Part shown: in pieces, positions 53,726 to 62,566 of the stretch
Numbering within the stretch: position 1 is the stretch's first letter
Layout of the letters: every line of letters starts with the position of its first letter
Origin: Bacillota bacterium
GTDB taxonomy: Bacteria > Bacillota > Clostridia > Lachnospirales > Lachnospiraceae
Direction of reading: 5' to 3'
Assembly: GCA_023421075.1 (NCBI GenBank)
Contig: JAEZUM010000040.1
Location: 1 to 64,000 of the forward strand
Length of the DNA stretch: 64,000 nucleotides
The notes under the pieces: generated by a model
What the model saw: the letters and a program-made list of their open reading frames with translations, nothing else
What the model was told of the DNA's origin: nothing
The model's database searches: none
Program-made: the position numbers and the translations under genes

Positions 53726-53812
53726 TCATAGGTATAATAGAGCAATGAACCAATGGCAAGATTCGTCCGGGTGTGGTGATGGAATACATTCTCATGGAAG
53801 GGGGAAGTTAAA

Positions 53813-54433
53813 ATGACTAAGATCAAAATCTGTGGTATATCCAGAAAGCAGGATATCTTGGCAGTTAATGAAGCAATGCCGGATTATATCGGCTTTGTAT
53901 TTGCCAAGAGCAGAAGGCAGATCAGTGATGAGACTGCCGATGAGCTGAAAAGGCTGCTTTGTCCAAAAATATTATCCGTCGGAGTGTTCGTGAATGAGAA
54001 TATAGAGCGAATCAATTCCTTGTGTGAAAGAGGAATTATTGATCTGGTACAGCTGCACGGTGATGAGACTATTTCTTATATTCTTCAGCTGAAAGACCGA
54101 ATTACGAAACCGGTAATTAAGGCGGTACGGGTATCGGGAAGCGAAGTGTTGAACGATAGTATGACAATTCCATGTGACTATCTGCTCCTGGATACATATC
54201 ATAAGGAGCACTACGGCGGTACCGGAGAACGCTTTGATTGGTCTGTAATCCCACAAATGAACAAGCCCTATTTCTTGGCCGGAGGCATCGACAGAGACAA
54301 TGTTTTAGATGCGATCAACCATCAAAAGCCATACTGTGTGGATGTCAGCAGTGCGGTTGAGACGGAAGGCTTTAAGGATGAGTTTAAGATAAAGGAGCTT
54401 GTAAAGCTGGTAAGGCAGCACCAACAAATCTAG
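53813..54433 (+). CDS. trpF: Phosphoribosylanthranilate isomerase TrpF
   Basis: 206-residue TIM-barrel isomerase. The active Cys is in KICGISRKQDI. Further motifs are YIGFVFAKSRRQ, VQLHGDE, LLLDTY followed by GGTGERFDW with the catalytic Asp upstream, and FLAGGIDRDNV. GAAGGGGGA precedes the ATG. Separated from trpC by 87 bases. Confidence 0.95.
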   Translation: MTKIKICGISRKQDILAVNEAMPDYIGFVFAKSRRQISDETADELKRLLCPKILSVGVFVNENIERINSLCERGIIDLVQLHGDETISYILQLKDRITKPVIKAVRVSGSEVLNDSMTIPCDYLLLDTYHKEHYGGTGERFDWSVIPQMNKPYFLAGGIDRDNVLDAINHQKPYCVDVSSAVETEGFKDEFKIKELVKLVRQHQQI

Positions 54434-54497
54434 ATGTAAGAAAGATATTAGTGTGCTGCTACCTAGTTAAGTATTAGCGGCAGAATGGAGGATTACT

Positions 54498-55679
54498 ATG
54501 AAGGGAAGATTTGGAGTTCATGGAGGTCAATATATACCGGAGACATTGATGAACGCGGTCATTGAACTGGAAGAGGCGTATCGACATTATCAAGCGGATC
54601 CCGAGTTTAATCGAGAGCTGGATGATTTACTAAAGAATTATGCGGGCAGACCATCTTTACTATATTATGCAAGGAAAATGAGTGAGGATCTGGGTGGTGC
54701 TAAGATCTATCTGAAACGAGAAGATCTGAACCACACCGGATCCCATAAAATCAACAATGTATTAGGACAGGTGCTTCTGGCTAAGAAGATGGGTAAGACC
54801 AGAGTGATTGCGGAGACAGGTGCAGGACAACACGGTGTTGCAACCGCTACAGCGGCGGCACTCTTGGGTCTGGAGTGCGAGATATTCATGGGTAAAGAGG
54901 ATACAGAGCGTCAGGCACTGAATGTATTTCGTATGGAATTATTGGGAGCAAAGGTTCATGCGGTTACCAGCGGGACACAGACTCTGAAGGATGCTGTAAA
55001 TGAGACCCTTCGGGAATGGACCAAGAGAGTACAGGATACTCATTACGTTCTTGGTTCTGTTATGGGACCTCACCCATTTCCGACGATTGTACGTGATTTT
55101 CAGAGCATAATCGGGAAGGAGGTTAAGGAGCAGCTGATGCAATTGGAAGGGAAGCTTCCGGATGCTGTTCTGGCTTGTGTGGGTGGAGGAAGCAATGCGA
55201 TGGGCTTGTTCTATGAATTTATCCGGGACGCCGGAGTTCGTCTGATCGGATGTGAAGCAGCGGGGCTGGGAGCGGATACGGATAAAACCGCAGCGACGAT
55301 AACGACTGGTTCGATTGGTATCTTCCACGGGATGAAATCATATTTCTGTCAGGATGAATATGGTCAAATAGCACCGGTATATTCGATCTCTGCCGGTCTT
55401 GATTACCCGGGCATCGGACCCGAGCATGCCAACCTTCATGATACACATAGAGCGGAATATGTAGCGATTACCGATCGTGAAGCAGTGGATGCCTTTGAAT
55501 ACCTCTCAAGAACCGAGGGCATCATCCCGGCGATTGAAAGTGCTCATGCGGTTGCGTATGCAAGAAAGCTTGCGCCTAGCATGGGAAAAGATCAGATTCT
55601 TGTCATTAATCTATCCGGAAGAGGGGATAAAGATGTGGCAGCAATCGCAAGATACAGGGGGGTACAACTTTATGAATAG
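54498..55679 (+). CDS. trpB: Tryptophan synthase beta subunit TrpB
   Basis: 393-residue PLP enzyme joining indole and serine. The N-terminus RFGVHGGQYIPETLM fits TrpB1. The PLP Lys is in NHTGSHKINN, the catalytic Glu in VIAETGAGQHG, the phosphate loop is CVGGGSNAMG, and EGIIPAIESAHA is conserved. TGGAGG precedes the ATG. Its last codons overlap the trpA start by eight bases. Confidence 0.97.
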   Translation: MKGRFGVHGGQYIPETLMNAVIELEEAYRHYQADPEFNRELDDLLKNYAGRPSLLYYARKMSEDLGGAKIYLKREDLNHTGSHKINNVLGQVLLAKKMGKTRVIAETGAGQHGVATATAAALLGLECEIFMGKEDTERQALNVFRMELLGAKVHAVTSGTQTLKDAVNETLREWTKRVQDTHYVLGSVMGPHPFPTIVRDFQSIIGKEVKEQLMQLEGKLPDAVLACVGGGSNAMGLFYEFIRDAGVRLIGCEAAGLGADTDKTAATITTGSIGIFHGMKSYFCQDEYGQIAPVYSISAGLDYPGIGPEHANLHDTHRAEYVAITDREAVDAFEYLSRTEGIIPAIESAHAVAYARKLAPSMGKDQILVINLSGRGDKDVAAIARYRGVQLYE

Positions 55680-56451
55680 AATAGAGACAATTTTTAAAGA
55701 TAATAAGGCCTTTATCCCGTTCGTGACTGCCGGTGATCCATCACTTGCTGTTACTAAGGAGCTAATTTTCTGTATGGAGAAGGCAGGAGCGGATCTGATT
55801 GAATTAGGAATCCCTTTCTCAGACCCGGTAGCAGAGGGTCCTGTGATTCAGGCGGCAGATGACAGAGCTTTATCGAATGGCGCAACAACGGATAAGATTT
55901 TCACAATGCTTGAGGAGCTACGTAAGGAAAGTGATGTGCCTCTGGCCTTTATGACCTATATTAATCCAATCTATACCTATGGTGTAGAACGCTTTATGCA
56001 ACAATGCAGCAAGGTTCGTATTGATGCGATCATTGTACCGGATATGCCTTTTGAGGAGAAGAATGAGCTTAAGCCTTACAGTGATCAATATGGTATTACT
56101 TTAGTATCGATGATCGCACCGACATCAATGGATCGTATAGCAATGATCGCAAAAGAGGCGGAGGGCTTCCTTTACTGTGTATCCTCAATGGGGGTAACGG
56201 GAGTTAGAAATGATCTGGGATCTGATATTGTCTCGATGATTAAGCAGGCGAAGGTGAGTAAGGATATTCCCTGTGCTATCGGTTTTGGCATTTCAACGCC
56301 GGAACAAGCAAAAGGGATGGCAAGTCTTGCGGACGGGGTTATCGTTGGCAGCGCAATTGTTAAAATCATCAGTGAATATGGAGAAAACAGCCTTCCCTAC
56401 GTGGAAGACTACGTGCGTAGAATGAAGGAGGCTTGTCTCTCATGTCAGTAA
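55672..56451 (+). CDS. trpA: Tryptophan synthase alpha subunit TrpA
   Basis: 259-residue TIM barrel that cleaves indole-glycerol phosphate. The catalytic Glu is in LIELGIPFSDPVAEGP, the catalytic Asp in IIVPDMPFEEK, and the phosphate loops are GFGISTPEQAK and GVIVGSAIV. ATG 55672 overlaps the end of trpB, with AGGGGGG inside trpB as ribosome site. Its stop overlaps the next gene by ten bases. Confidence 0.96.
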   Translation: MNRIETIFKDNKAFIPFVTAGDPSLAVTKELIFCMEKAGADLIELGIPFSDPVAEGPVIQAADDRALSNGATTDKIFTMLEELRKESDVPLAFMTYINPIYTYGVERFMQQCSKVRIDAIIVPDMPFEEKNELKPYSDQYGITLVSMIAPTSMDRIAMIAKEAEGFLYCVSSMGVTGVRNDLGSDIVSMIKQAKVSKDIPCAIGFGISTPEQAKGMASLADGVIVGSAIVKIISEYGENSLPYVEDYVRRMKEACLSCQ

Positions 56452-57473
56452 ATGTAAATGACATATTACAAAAACTGAATGCAGGACAGGAATTGTCAGC
56501 AGCAGAAGCGTATGCTATGATATCAGCGATTCAGGCTGACCGTATGACCGATGTCCAAATTATGAGCTTCCAGGTAGCCTTATTAATGAAGGGTCCAACG
56601 ATTAATGAAATATCAGCAATTGCCAAAGCAATGAGGGAATATTGTATTCAAGTAACGCCGAAGGTGGAAGGGGAGCTTATGGATACCTGCGGAACCGGAG
56701 GAGGCCGAAGTACCTTTAATATTTCTACTGCTGTTGCTTTTGTTGCTGCTGCAGCAGGGATTAAGGTAGCCAAGACAGGTAGCAGGGGAAGTATGAACCT
56801 GTCAGGAAGTGCAGATGTTCTTGAGGCACTTGGAGTGCAGATTCATCAAACACGCAGCGGAGTGGAGAAGATGATAGAGGAGGTTGGAATTGCCTTTCTT
56901 TATGCTCCTTTATTCCATCCGGTGATGCAGAAGATGATTCATCCGGAACAGGAGATCGGGATTAAGACGATATTTTATACCATTATCGGTCCATTGATTA
57001 ATCCCGCAAAGGCAACCCGTCATGTCATGGGAGTATATAAACCGGAGCTCCTGGATAAGGTTAGTCAGGTAGCTCTTGATTTAAATTATACCCGAGCTTT
57101 GTTCGTGCATGGAGAAGATGGCATGGATGAAATTTCTTTATTGGGAAAAACCAGAATCAATGAACTAAAAAACGGATATATTACCAGCTACGACTTGATC
57201 CCCGAGGATCTGGGTTTCTCTCGCTGCAGACCGAATGATATCATTACCGGAACACCGGAAGCCAATGCGGTTATGATTAAGGATGTTTTCTCCGGTAAGA
57301 ATAAAGGACCTCGCCGGCAGGCAGTACTTCTCAATGCAGCCGGTGCCCTTATGATGGGAGACAAGGCGGACAGCCTAAAACAAGGAGCTAAACTGGCTGC
57401 TGAGATAATCGACAGTGGTTTGGCTCAGAATAAGTTAAATGAGCTGATCGAAGCTTCTCATTCATATAAGTAG
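56442..57473 (+). CDS. TrpD-like phosphoribosyltransferase paralog, anthranilate contacts altered
   Basis: 343-residue protein of the anthranilate phosphoribosyltransferase fold and a second TrpD-type gene in this operon. Kept: CGTGG, TFNIST, GSADVLEALGV and the metal-binding Asp-Glu in GMDEIS. Changed: GTGGD is GTGGGRS and one residue shorter, KHGNRS is KTGSRGS, and the Arg of RRELGVRT is lost (EQEIGIKT), with FNILGPL read as FYTIIGPL. These are the anthranilate and PRPP contacts in TrpD. ATG 56442 overlaps the end of trpA, with AAGGAGG inside trpA, so it is coupled to the trp operon. The substrate is probably not anthranilate; function unknown. Confidence 0.85.
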   Translation: MSVNVNDILQKLNAGQELSAAEAYAMISAIQADRMTDVQIMSFQVALLMKGPTINEISAIAKAMREYCIQVTPKVEGELMDTCGTGGGRSTFNISTAVAFVAAAAGIKVAKTGSRGSMNLSGSADVLEALGVQIHQTRSGVEKMIEEVGIAFLYAPLFHPVMQKMIHPEQEIGIKTIFYTIIGPLINPAKATRHVMGVYKPELLDKVSQVALDLNYTRALFVHGEDGMDEISLLGKTRINELKNGYITSYDLIPEDLGFSRCRPNDIITGTPEANAVMIKDVFSGKNKGPRRQAVLLNAAGALMMGDKADSLKQGAKLAAEIIDSGLAQNKLNELIEASHSYK

Positions 57474-57581
57474 CTTTTCATAGGGATTTACAATACCACT
57501 ATATAGCAAAAAAGGAACAGCAAAGCGCTCCATTGGGTGATATAATATACTTACCGTACGGGAGAAAGGAAGGGTAATCGA

Positions 57582-58475
57582 GTGAATTATCGTGATGACA
57601 TAAGCCGCTGTATTGAATATATTGAAGAGCATATCAAAGAGAATATTACTGCTGTGGATATCGCGGAAAGGGCAGGATATTCGTTGTACCATTTTTGCAG
57701 GGTATTCAATATATGTATAGGGCAACCCTTAATGGAATACGTCCGAAGCAGGAGATTATCCCTGGCGCGCATGGATTTGCTGAAGGACACCAAAATTCTT
57801 ACTGTTGCATTAGATTATGGCTTTGAGACTGCCAGTGGCTTTTCGAAAGCATTTCGAAATGAATTCGGTTATAGTCCGACCTGGTACATTGCAAGAATGA
57901 GGAATTATACTATGGTTGATCGATTTGCTAATATAGGAGGGTATTTAATGAAACCTGAAATTGTAACAAAGGAAGCCTTTAAAGTTGCCGGATATGGTAT
58001 AAAAACGAATATCGCAAGCGGCTTTACCAAAGACATTGCTGCTTATTGGGAGAACTACGAGGGTGAGAATCTCGAAAGTAAGCTATATCTGCAGCTTAAT
58101 CCGCCAAAGCACGGGGAAGTATGTATGTGTGTCCCTTCTGATGACAATGGTGATATGATATACTTACTGGGTGTGATTGTTGAGGATTTTACGAAGGTGA
58201 CCGGTGATATGATAACTCTTGAGGTTCCGGAAGCGAATTATGCGGTATTTACTACTTTGCCGGTGGATACCAGTGACAAGAACAAAAACGGTGATTCTGA
58301 GTTTTCAGAAGCAATTAAAGCTACCTGGAAATATATTTTTGAAGAGTGGTTCCCGGGTAGTGGTTATTTTTACGCCGAAGGGAAATTAGACTTTGAATAT
58401 TATGATGAGCGTTGTCATTCCAGATCGGATACGGTGATGGAAATCTATGTTCCGATCATCAAAAAAGAATTATAA
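57582..58475 (+). CDS. AraC-family regulator with GyrI-like effector domain
   Basis: 297-residue regulator. Two HTH motifs occupy the N-terminus (about 8-105: ITAVDIAERAGYSLYHFCRVF and VALDYGFETASGFSKAFRNEFG). A GyrI-like (AraC_E_bind) small-molecule domain follows (about 125-295). The start is GTG 57582 with AAAGGAAGG eight bases upstream. Such regulators often answer drugs or other aromatic ligands. Target unknown. Confidence 0.9.
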   Translation: MNYRDDISRCIEYIEEHIKENITAVDIAERAGYSLYHFCRVFNICIGQPLMEYVRSRRLSLARMDLLKDTKILTVALDYGFETASGFSKAFRNEFGYSPTWYIARMRNYTMVDRFANIGGYLMKPEIVTKEAFKVAGYGIKTNIASGFTKDIAAYWENYEGENLESKLYLQLNPPKHGEVCMCVPSDDNGDMIYLLGVIVEDFTKVTGDMITLEVPEANYAVFTTLPVDTSDKNKNGDSEFSEAIKATWKYIFEEWFPGSGYFYAEGKLDFEYYDERCHSRSDTVMEIYVPIIKKEL

Positions 58476-58533
58476 TACTAAAACAGTTCTTCTGACTTCA
58501 TGAATAGTAATTCTGTGCAAGCCTGAAATTAAG

Positions 58534-58585
58534 AACCACGAATTTACCTTGCAACCACGAATTTAATGGGTGAATCACGAATTAA
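58534..58585. repeat. Three phased direct repeats of AACCACGAATTTA type
   Basis: AACCACGAATTTA at 58534 and 58553, and a diverged AATCACGAATTAA at 58573. The period is 19-20 bases, about two helical turns, placed 35 bases upstream of the MerR gene promoter. A binding array for a regulator is likely. Confidence 0.6.
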
Positions 58586-58619
58586 CTATTTTTATTTTAT
58601 AATTTTTTAAAAAGATGCT

Positions 58620-58650
58620 TGACATTGACGTAACGTAAAGGTGTAGACTC
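58620..58650 (+). promoter_or_regulatory. MerR-type promoter with 19-bp spacer
   Basis: TTGACA (58620-58625), 19-base spacer, TAGACT (58645-58650). The long spacer with an internal ACGTAACGT element is typical of promoters twisted by MerR-family activators, here probably the gene's own product. Confidence 0.75.
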
Positions 58651-58671
58651 TGTTTGTAAGGAGGTTACAAC

Positions 58672-59430
58672 ATGGAATATACAGTGCAGAAATTAAGCCA
58701 AATGGCAGGAATCAGTACCAGAACGCTTCGGTATTATGATGAAATTGGTATCTTAAAGCCGGCAAGAATCAATTCATCCGGTTATCGAATCTATGGGCAG
58801 ACGGAGGTTGATCGACTTCAGCAGATCATGCTGTATCGAGAAATGGGGGTAAATCTGGAGATTATACAGGATATCCTTAGTTCCAAGACCTTTGATGAGT
58901 TGGCAGCACTTAAGGATCATCTGGTGAAGCTCCTTGCACAGAGACAACAAATTGATATGCTGATTACCAATGTCGAGAAGACCATTGAAAGTCGGGAAGG
59001 AAGAAGAACAATGAAAGACAACGAAAAATTTGAAGGATTTAAAAAGAAATTAGTGGAAGATAACGAAAAGAAATACGGTCAGGAAATAAGAGAGAAGTAT
59101 GGTGAAGAGGCTGTAAAAGCATCCAATGCGAAAATGATGAACATGACCGAGGCACAGTATGAGGAATTCGAGAAGCTGGGCCAGGAAGTACTGGATACAC
59201 TGGAGATGGCATTTGCTACGGGCGATCCCGCCGGAGAGTTAGGTCAGAAAACAGCGGATTTACATCGCCAATGGTTAAGCTATACCTGGGGCAGCTATAG
59301 TAAAGAAGCACACGCCGGGTTAGCTCAGATGTACGTGGATGATGAGCGGTTTACTGCCTTCTATGATAAGAAGAAGCCTGGATTAGCAGTATTCCTTCGT
59401 GATGCAATTCACATTTATACAGGTAAATAA
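58672..59430 (+). CDS. MerR-family regulator with TipAS drug-binding domain (TipAL-like)
   Basis: 252-residue activator. The N-terminal MerR winged helix (about 1-75) has VQKLSQMAGISTRTLRYYDEIGIL, then a dimerisation helix (about 75-110). The C-terminal TipAS globin-like domain spans about 114-250 (WLSYTWGSYSKEAHAGLAQMYVDDERFTAFYD). TipAS domains bind thiopeptide-type antibiotics in Streptomyces. AAGGAGG precedes the ATG. An internal ATG at 59011 (Met114) has its own AAGGAAG site, so free TipAS could be made as well. Likely autoregulated via the 19-bp-spacer promoter. Confidence 0.92.
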   Translation: MEYTVQKLSQMAGISTRTLRYYDEIGILKPARINSSGYRIYGQTEVDRLQQIMLYREMGVNLEIIQDILSSKTFDELAALKDHLVKLLAQRQQIDMLITNVEKTIESREGRRTMKDNEKFEGFKKKLVEDNEKKYGQEIREKYGEEAVKASNAKMMNMTEAQYEEFEKLGQEVLDTLEMAFATGDPAGELGQKTADLHRQWLSYTWGSYSKEAHAGLAQMYVDDERFTAFYDKKKPGLAVFLRDAIHIYTGK

Positions 59431-59830
59431 CAGTATCCTCTTCTTCGTGTAAAGGAGGAAAGGGTATTAACAGAATCTCATGGTATTGATGAATAATGAA
59501 TAATCGGTTAAGAAGAGGGCAATGATTTCCCGTCATATCATTTATGAGGGAGGTCATTGCTTCTCTTTATTAACACGTAAGCATATGTGAGATGTCTTAG
59601 TTTGTTCCGATTTATCGCGTGCTGATTAATGTGTGAACATTCTATTGTTTTTTCGGATGATTATTAGACAAAAAATGCTTATTTATTTTGTTATTAATTA
59701 TACTTTTATCCCTGCAGTTATCTTGGTATAATAATGAAGATTGGGTAAAGATTAGTTTAAACACGCTATCTTTATGGTAAGCCGCCTTTGAGAGACTAGA
59801 ACACATCAATACGATTATGGAGGATATATC
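59431..59830. other. 400-bp intergenic region
   Basis: It holds a terminator-like hairpin near 59511-59571 and an AT-rich tract with TATAAT at 59727-59732 that may be the -10 of the antiporter gene. No gene, and no riboswitch that I recognise. Confidence 0.5.
59511..59571 (+). terminator. Probable terminator after the MerR/TipAS gene
   Basis: AGAAG-AGG-GCAATGAT pairs with GTCATTGC-TTCT (59553-59564), with a bulge. An inner TCCCGTCAT/ATGAGGGA stem lies inside it, and CTTTATT follows. Confidence 0.5.
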
Positions 59831-61006
59831 ATGTTAACCAGCCTTGCTTATATATTTCTATTAGGATTATTACTGGGATCCATATTTCAGAAATTAAAAC
59901 TACCAAGTCTTCTGGGAATGTTGCTTACCGGAATGCTCCTAAGCCCTTATGCATTGAATCTACTGGATGATAAGATATTATCCATCTCAGGGGAGTTAAG
60001 ACAACTGGCACTGGTAATCATTTTGACAAGAGCCGGATTATCTCTTGATCTATCGGATCTAAAAAAAGTCGGCAGACCGGCAATTCTGATGTGTTTTGTC
60101 CCGGCCTGTTTTGAGATGGCCGGAGTTATTATACTAGCACCCATTCTTCTTAAGGTATCAATACTGGAAGCGGCGATTATGGGGGCTGTTATAGCGGCGG
60201 TCTCTCCGGCTGTTATCGTACCGAGAATGATTAAGCTGATGGAAGAGGGTTATGGTACAAAAAACAGTATACCAAGCCTTATTCTGGCAGGAGCTTCCGT
60301 GGATGATGTTTTTGTTATCGTAGTTTTTACTGCTCTAACCTCACTTGCACTGGGGAAAGGGGTAGAAGCCTATGACTTTCTACGTATTCCGATCTCGATT
60401 CTGGTCGGTATTATGGTAGGAATCGTTATCGGTTATATCCTGTACCGATTTTTTCAAAGATTTCATCTTCGTGATTCCGCCAAAGTTATTATTTTACTTG
60501 GATTTAGTTTTTTATTAATAGAGTTTGAGAAGCGATTTGGTGATTTTATACCGATTTCGGGTCTGATTGCAATCATGAGTCTGGCAGCAACGTTGTATAA
60601 GACAAATGGGTTGTTAGCAAAGAGACTATCTGATAAATTCAACCGGCTTTGGGTAGCAGCAGAGATTCTGTTATTCGTACTGGTAGGAGCAACCGTTAAC
60701 CTTCAATATGCTTTGACGGCTGGGTTGATATCACTAGTTGTTATTCTATTTGCTCTTTTGTTTCGTGTGGCGGGAGTCTATATCTGCCTGTTGAGAACAA
60801 AGCTGAAGAAAAAGGAGCGTTTTTTCTGCATGTTGGCATATACTCCGAAAGCAACCGTACAGGCTGCGATCGGCGCAATACCGTTATCTATGGGGTTAGC
60901 CTGTGGTGATAAAGTACTTACGGTAGCGGTGCTGTCAATCATCGTTACGGCTCCGTTCGGGGCCTTTCTGATCGACAAAACCTATCGCAGGTTACTTGAC
61001 AGATAG
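59831..61006 (+). CDS. Cation/proton antiporter (CPA family)
   Basis: 391-residue membrane protein with about eleven to twelve hydrophobic segments. Family features: GMLLTGMLLSPYAL early, LTRAGLSLDL in the middle, and ILAGASVDDVFVIVVFTAL with the Asp-Asp ion site around residue 160. No C-terminal RCK/TrkA domain, so it is an NhaP/Kef-core type. GGAGG precedes the ATG. Probably exchanges Na+ or K+ for H+. The flavodoxin gene follows 20 bases downstream. Confidence 0.88.
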   Translation: MLTSLAYIFLLGLLLGSIFQKLKLPSLLGMLLTGMLLSPYALNLLDDKILSISGELRQLALVIILTRAGLSLDLSDLKKVGRPAILMCFVPACFEMAGVIILAPILLKVSILEAAIMGAVIAAVSPAVIVPRMIKLMEEGYGTKNSIPSLILAGASVDDVFVIVVFTALTSLALGKGVEAYDFLRIPISILVGIMVGIVIGYILYRFFQRFHLRDSAKVIILLGFSFLLIEFEKRFGDFIPISGLIAIMSLAATLYKTNGLLAKRLSDKFNRLWVAAEILLFVLVGATVNLQYALTAGLISLVVILFALLFRVAGVYICLLRTKLKKKERFFCMLAYTPKATVQAAIGAIPLSMGLACGDKVLTVAVLSIIVTAPFGAFLIDKTYRRLLDR

Positions 61007-61026
61007 AATAAAGAGGAGGATTTCAC

Positions 61027-61737
61027 ATGAAAGTTACGGTAATTAACGGAAATGCAAGACATGGAAGCACCTGGAATTGTAAAGAGTTGTATTGTAAAGA
61101 ATTATCTCGTTATGAGGAATTGGAAATCACTGAATTTGTGATGCCCAAGGATGCCCCGGACTTATGTGTGGGTTGTTTCAACTGTTTCTTTAAGGGGGAG
61201 CAGAACTGTCCTCATAGTGGGCAGATAAGTCCGATTGTAGAAGCGCTTGAGGCGGCGGACCTGATTATTATGACATCACCGGTATATGCTATGGACATCA
61301 CTGGCGGTTTGAAGGCTTTATTGGATCATTTATGTTTTCAATGGATGTCTCATCGGCCGAATGAGAAGATGTTTCATAAAGCAGCTCTGACCCTTGTTAC
61401 GACTGCCGGTGCGGGATTGAAGCATACAACTAAGACGATGAAGAACAGCCTTTCCTTCTGGGGCGTGAAGAAGATTTATTCCTTCCAGAAAGCAGTTTCG
61501 GCCATGCGTTGGGAGGATGTTAAGCCCGACAAGAAACAAAAAATTGAAAAGGCAATAGCCAAACAGGCTAAAAAGATATATCGTACTGTACATAGCATTG
61601 AAGAAAAACCGTATCCCTTTATGAGAGGATTCCTATTTAAGATAATGTCCGGTATGCAGAAAGGTAATGATTGGAATCCCGTCGATCGAAGACATTGGGA
61701 AGAGAAGGGTTGGCTGAATGGAGTGAAGCCGTTCTGA
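61027..61737 (+). CDS. Flavodoxin-like NAD(P)H/FMN oxidoreductase family protein
   Basis: 236-residue protein. INGNARHGSTWN is the FMN phosphate loop (residues 6-17). A Cys-rich segment CVGCFNCFFKGEQNC (about 47-61) and SPVYAMDITGGLKALLDHL (about 85-103) match the flavodoxin_2/NADPH-dependent FMN reductase group, in which the Cys pattern may hold a metal cluster or disulfide. The C-terminal 70 residues are basic. AAGAGGAGG precedes the ATG. Substrate unknown. Confidence 0.88.
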   Translation: MKVTVINGNARHGSTWNCKELYCKELSRYEELEITEFVMPKDAPDLCVGCFNCFFKGEQNCPHSGQISPIVEALEAADLIIMTSPVYAMDITGGLKALLDHLCFQWMSHRPNEKMFHKAALTLVTTAGAGLKHTTKTMKNSLSFWGVKKIYSFQKAVSAMRWEDVKPDKKQKIEKAIAKQAKKIYRTVHSIEEKPYPFMRGFLFKIMSGMQKGNDWNPVDRRHWEEKGWLNGVKPF

Positions 61738-61750
61738 TTAGTCAAAAATA

Positions 61751-61783
61751 AGTAGATATGCTTAGTCATTAAGCATATCTACT
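61751..61783. terminator. Bidirectional terminator overlapping the tetR 3' end
   Basis: AGTAGATATGCTTA (61751-61764) pairs with TAAGCATATCTACT (61770-61783). The minus-strand side ends in TATTTTT. The hairpin contains the last codons of the TetR gene. Confidence 0.75.
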
Positions 61784-62367
61784 ATTGCTTTCACAGCTAC
61801 GTCGGTCATAACATTATAATCAAGATATTCATGCTGATGATATACCATCTCATGAATGATGTTTTCTATGATGTCAATTATTAAGTGCGCCTTTTCAAAA
61901 GCATGAGTAGGTTTGATATCATACGCTACCATAAATTCAACGATCTGATTGGCGACACTGGCTTGAAAACGACAGAACAGTTCGCCAATTTCCTTGTCAG
62001 TATGGGAGAGAGCTTGCATCTCTTCATGAACATTCTTTGCCATGTTATGTGCCACGGTTAAATTCTTTATGATTTCTCTGATCACTCTTTCAATATCAAA
62101 CGGTCTTTCTAACCCCTTTATTGCTTCGTACATTGGAGCGGTAATATTATTCTCATAGAGATCAATAACCTCCATAAAGATATCTTTTTTATCCTTAAAA
62201 TAATTATATACGATTCCGGTGGATACTCCCGCAAGCTTGGCAATCTCAGCTGTATTGGTGTTATGATATCCCTTTTCGCAAAATAATTGATAGCCCGCGT
62301 CAATAATCTTTTTTCTTTTTTCGATCGAACGCTGCTGTTGTGGCTTTCGGATCTGTCCATTTCCCAT
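61762..62367 (-). CDS. TetR-family transcriptional regulator
   Basis: 201-residue repressor-like protein. The N-terminal HTH is IIDAGYQLFCEKGYHNTNTAEIAKLAGVSTGIVYNYFKDKKDIF (about 18-62 in all); the rest is a helical ligand domain ending in IVDMLND. ATG 62367 follows AGGAGGCG; a TTG just before it is in frame but less likely. It is convergent with the antiporter-flavodoxin pair, so its target may be elsewhere or itself. Confidence 0.92.
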   Translation of the reverse strand: MGNGQIRKPQQQRSIEKRKKIIDAGYQLFCEKGYHNTNTAEIAKLAGVSTGIVYNYFKDKKDIFMEVIDLYENNITAPMYEAIKGLERPFDIERVIREIIKNLTVAHNMAKNVHEEMQALSHTDKEIGELFCRFQASVANQIVEFMVAYDIKPTHAFEKAHLIIDIIENIIHEMVYHQHEYLDYNVMTDVAVKAIVDMLND

Positions 62368-62396
62368 CAAAAAACGCCTCCTTATACTTAATACTG

Positions 62397-62425
62397 ATTA
62401 TAATAATGAAAATCGATTTCGTCAA
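62397..62425 (-). promoter_or_regulatory. tetR promoter with palindrome in the spacer
   Basis: On the minus strand TTGACG, 17-base spacer, TATAAT. The spacer contains the perfect palindrome AAATCGATTT (62410-62419), well placed for autorepression. Confidence 0.65.
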
Positions 62426-62566
62426 CCTTAGATGGGTAAAATATGAAATAATATTCACATTGTTAGTTGAAACCATTATTGTCTGTACTGTGGCTGCTTA
62501 CCTGACCTGTCGGAATGTACTTGATGATACTCCGGCAGTCTCAGACCGAAAACACCGAAAGGCATC

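Noticed and set aside
58534..58585. CRISPR array
   Set aside because: Only three short repeats with 6-7 base gaps; no spacers of usual length and no cas genes.
59570..59830. Riboswitch upstream of the antiporter gene
   Set aside because: No consensus of Na+, K+/c-di-AMP, fluoride or other known riboswitches could be matched.
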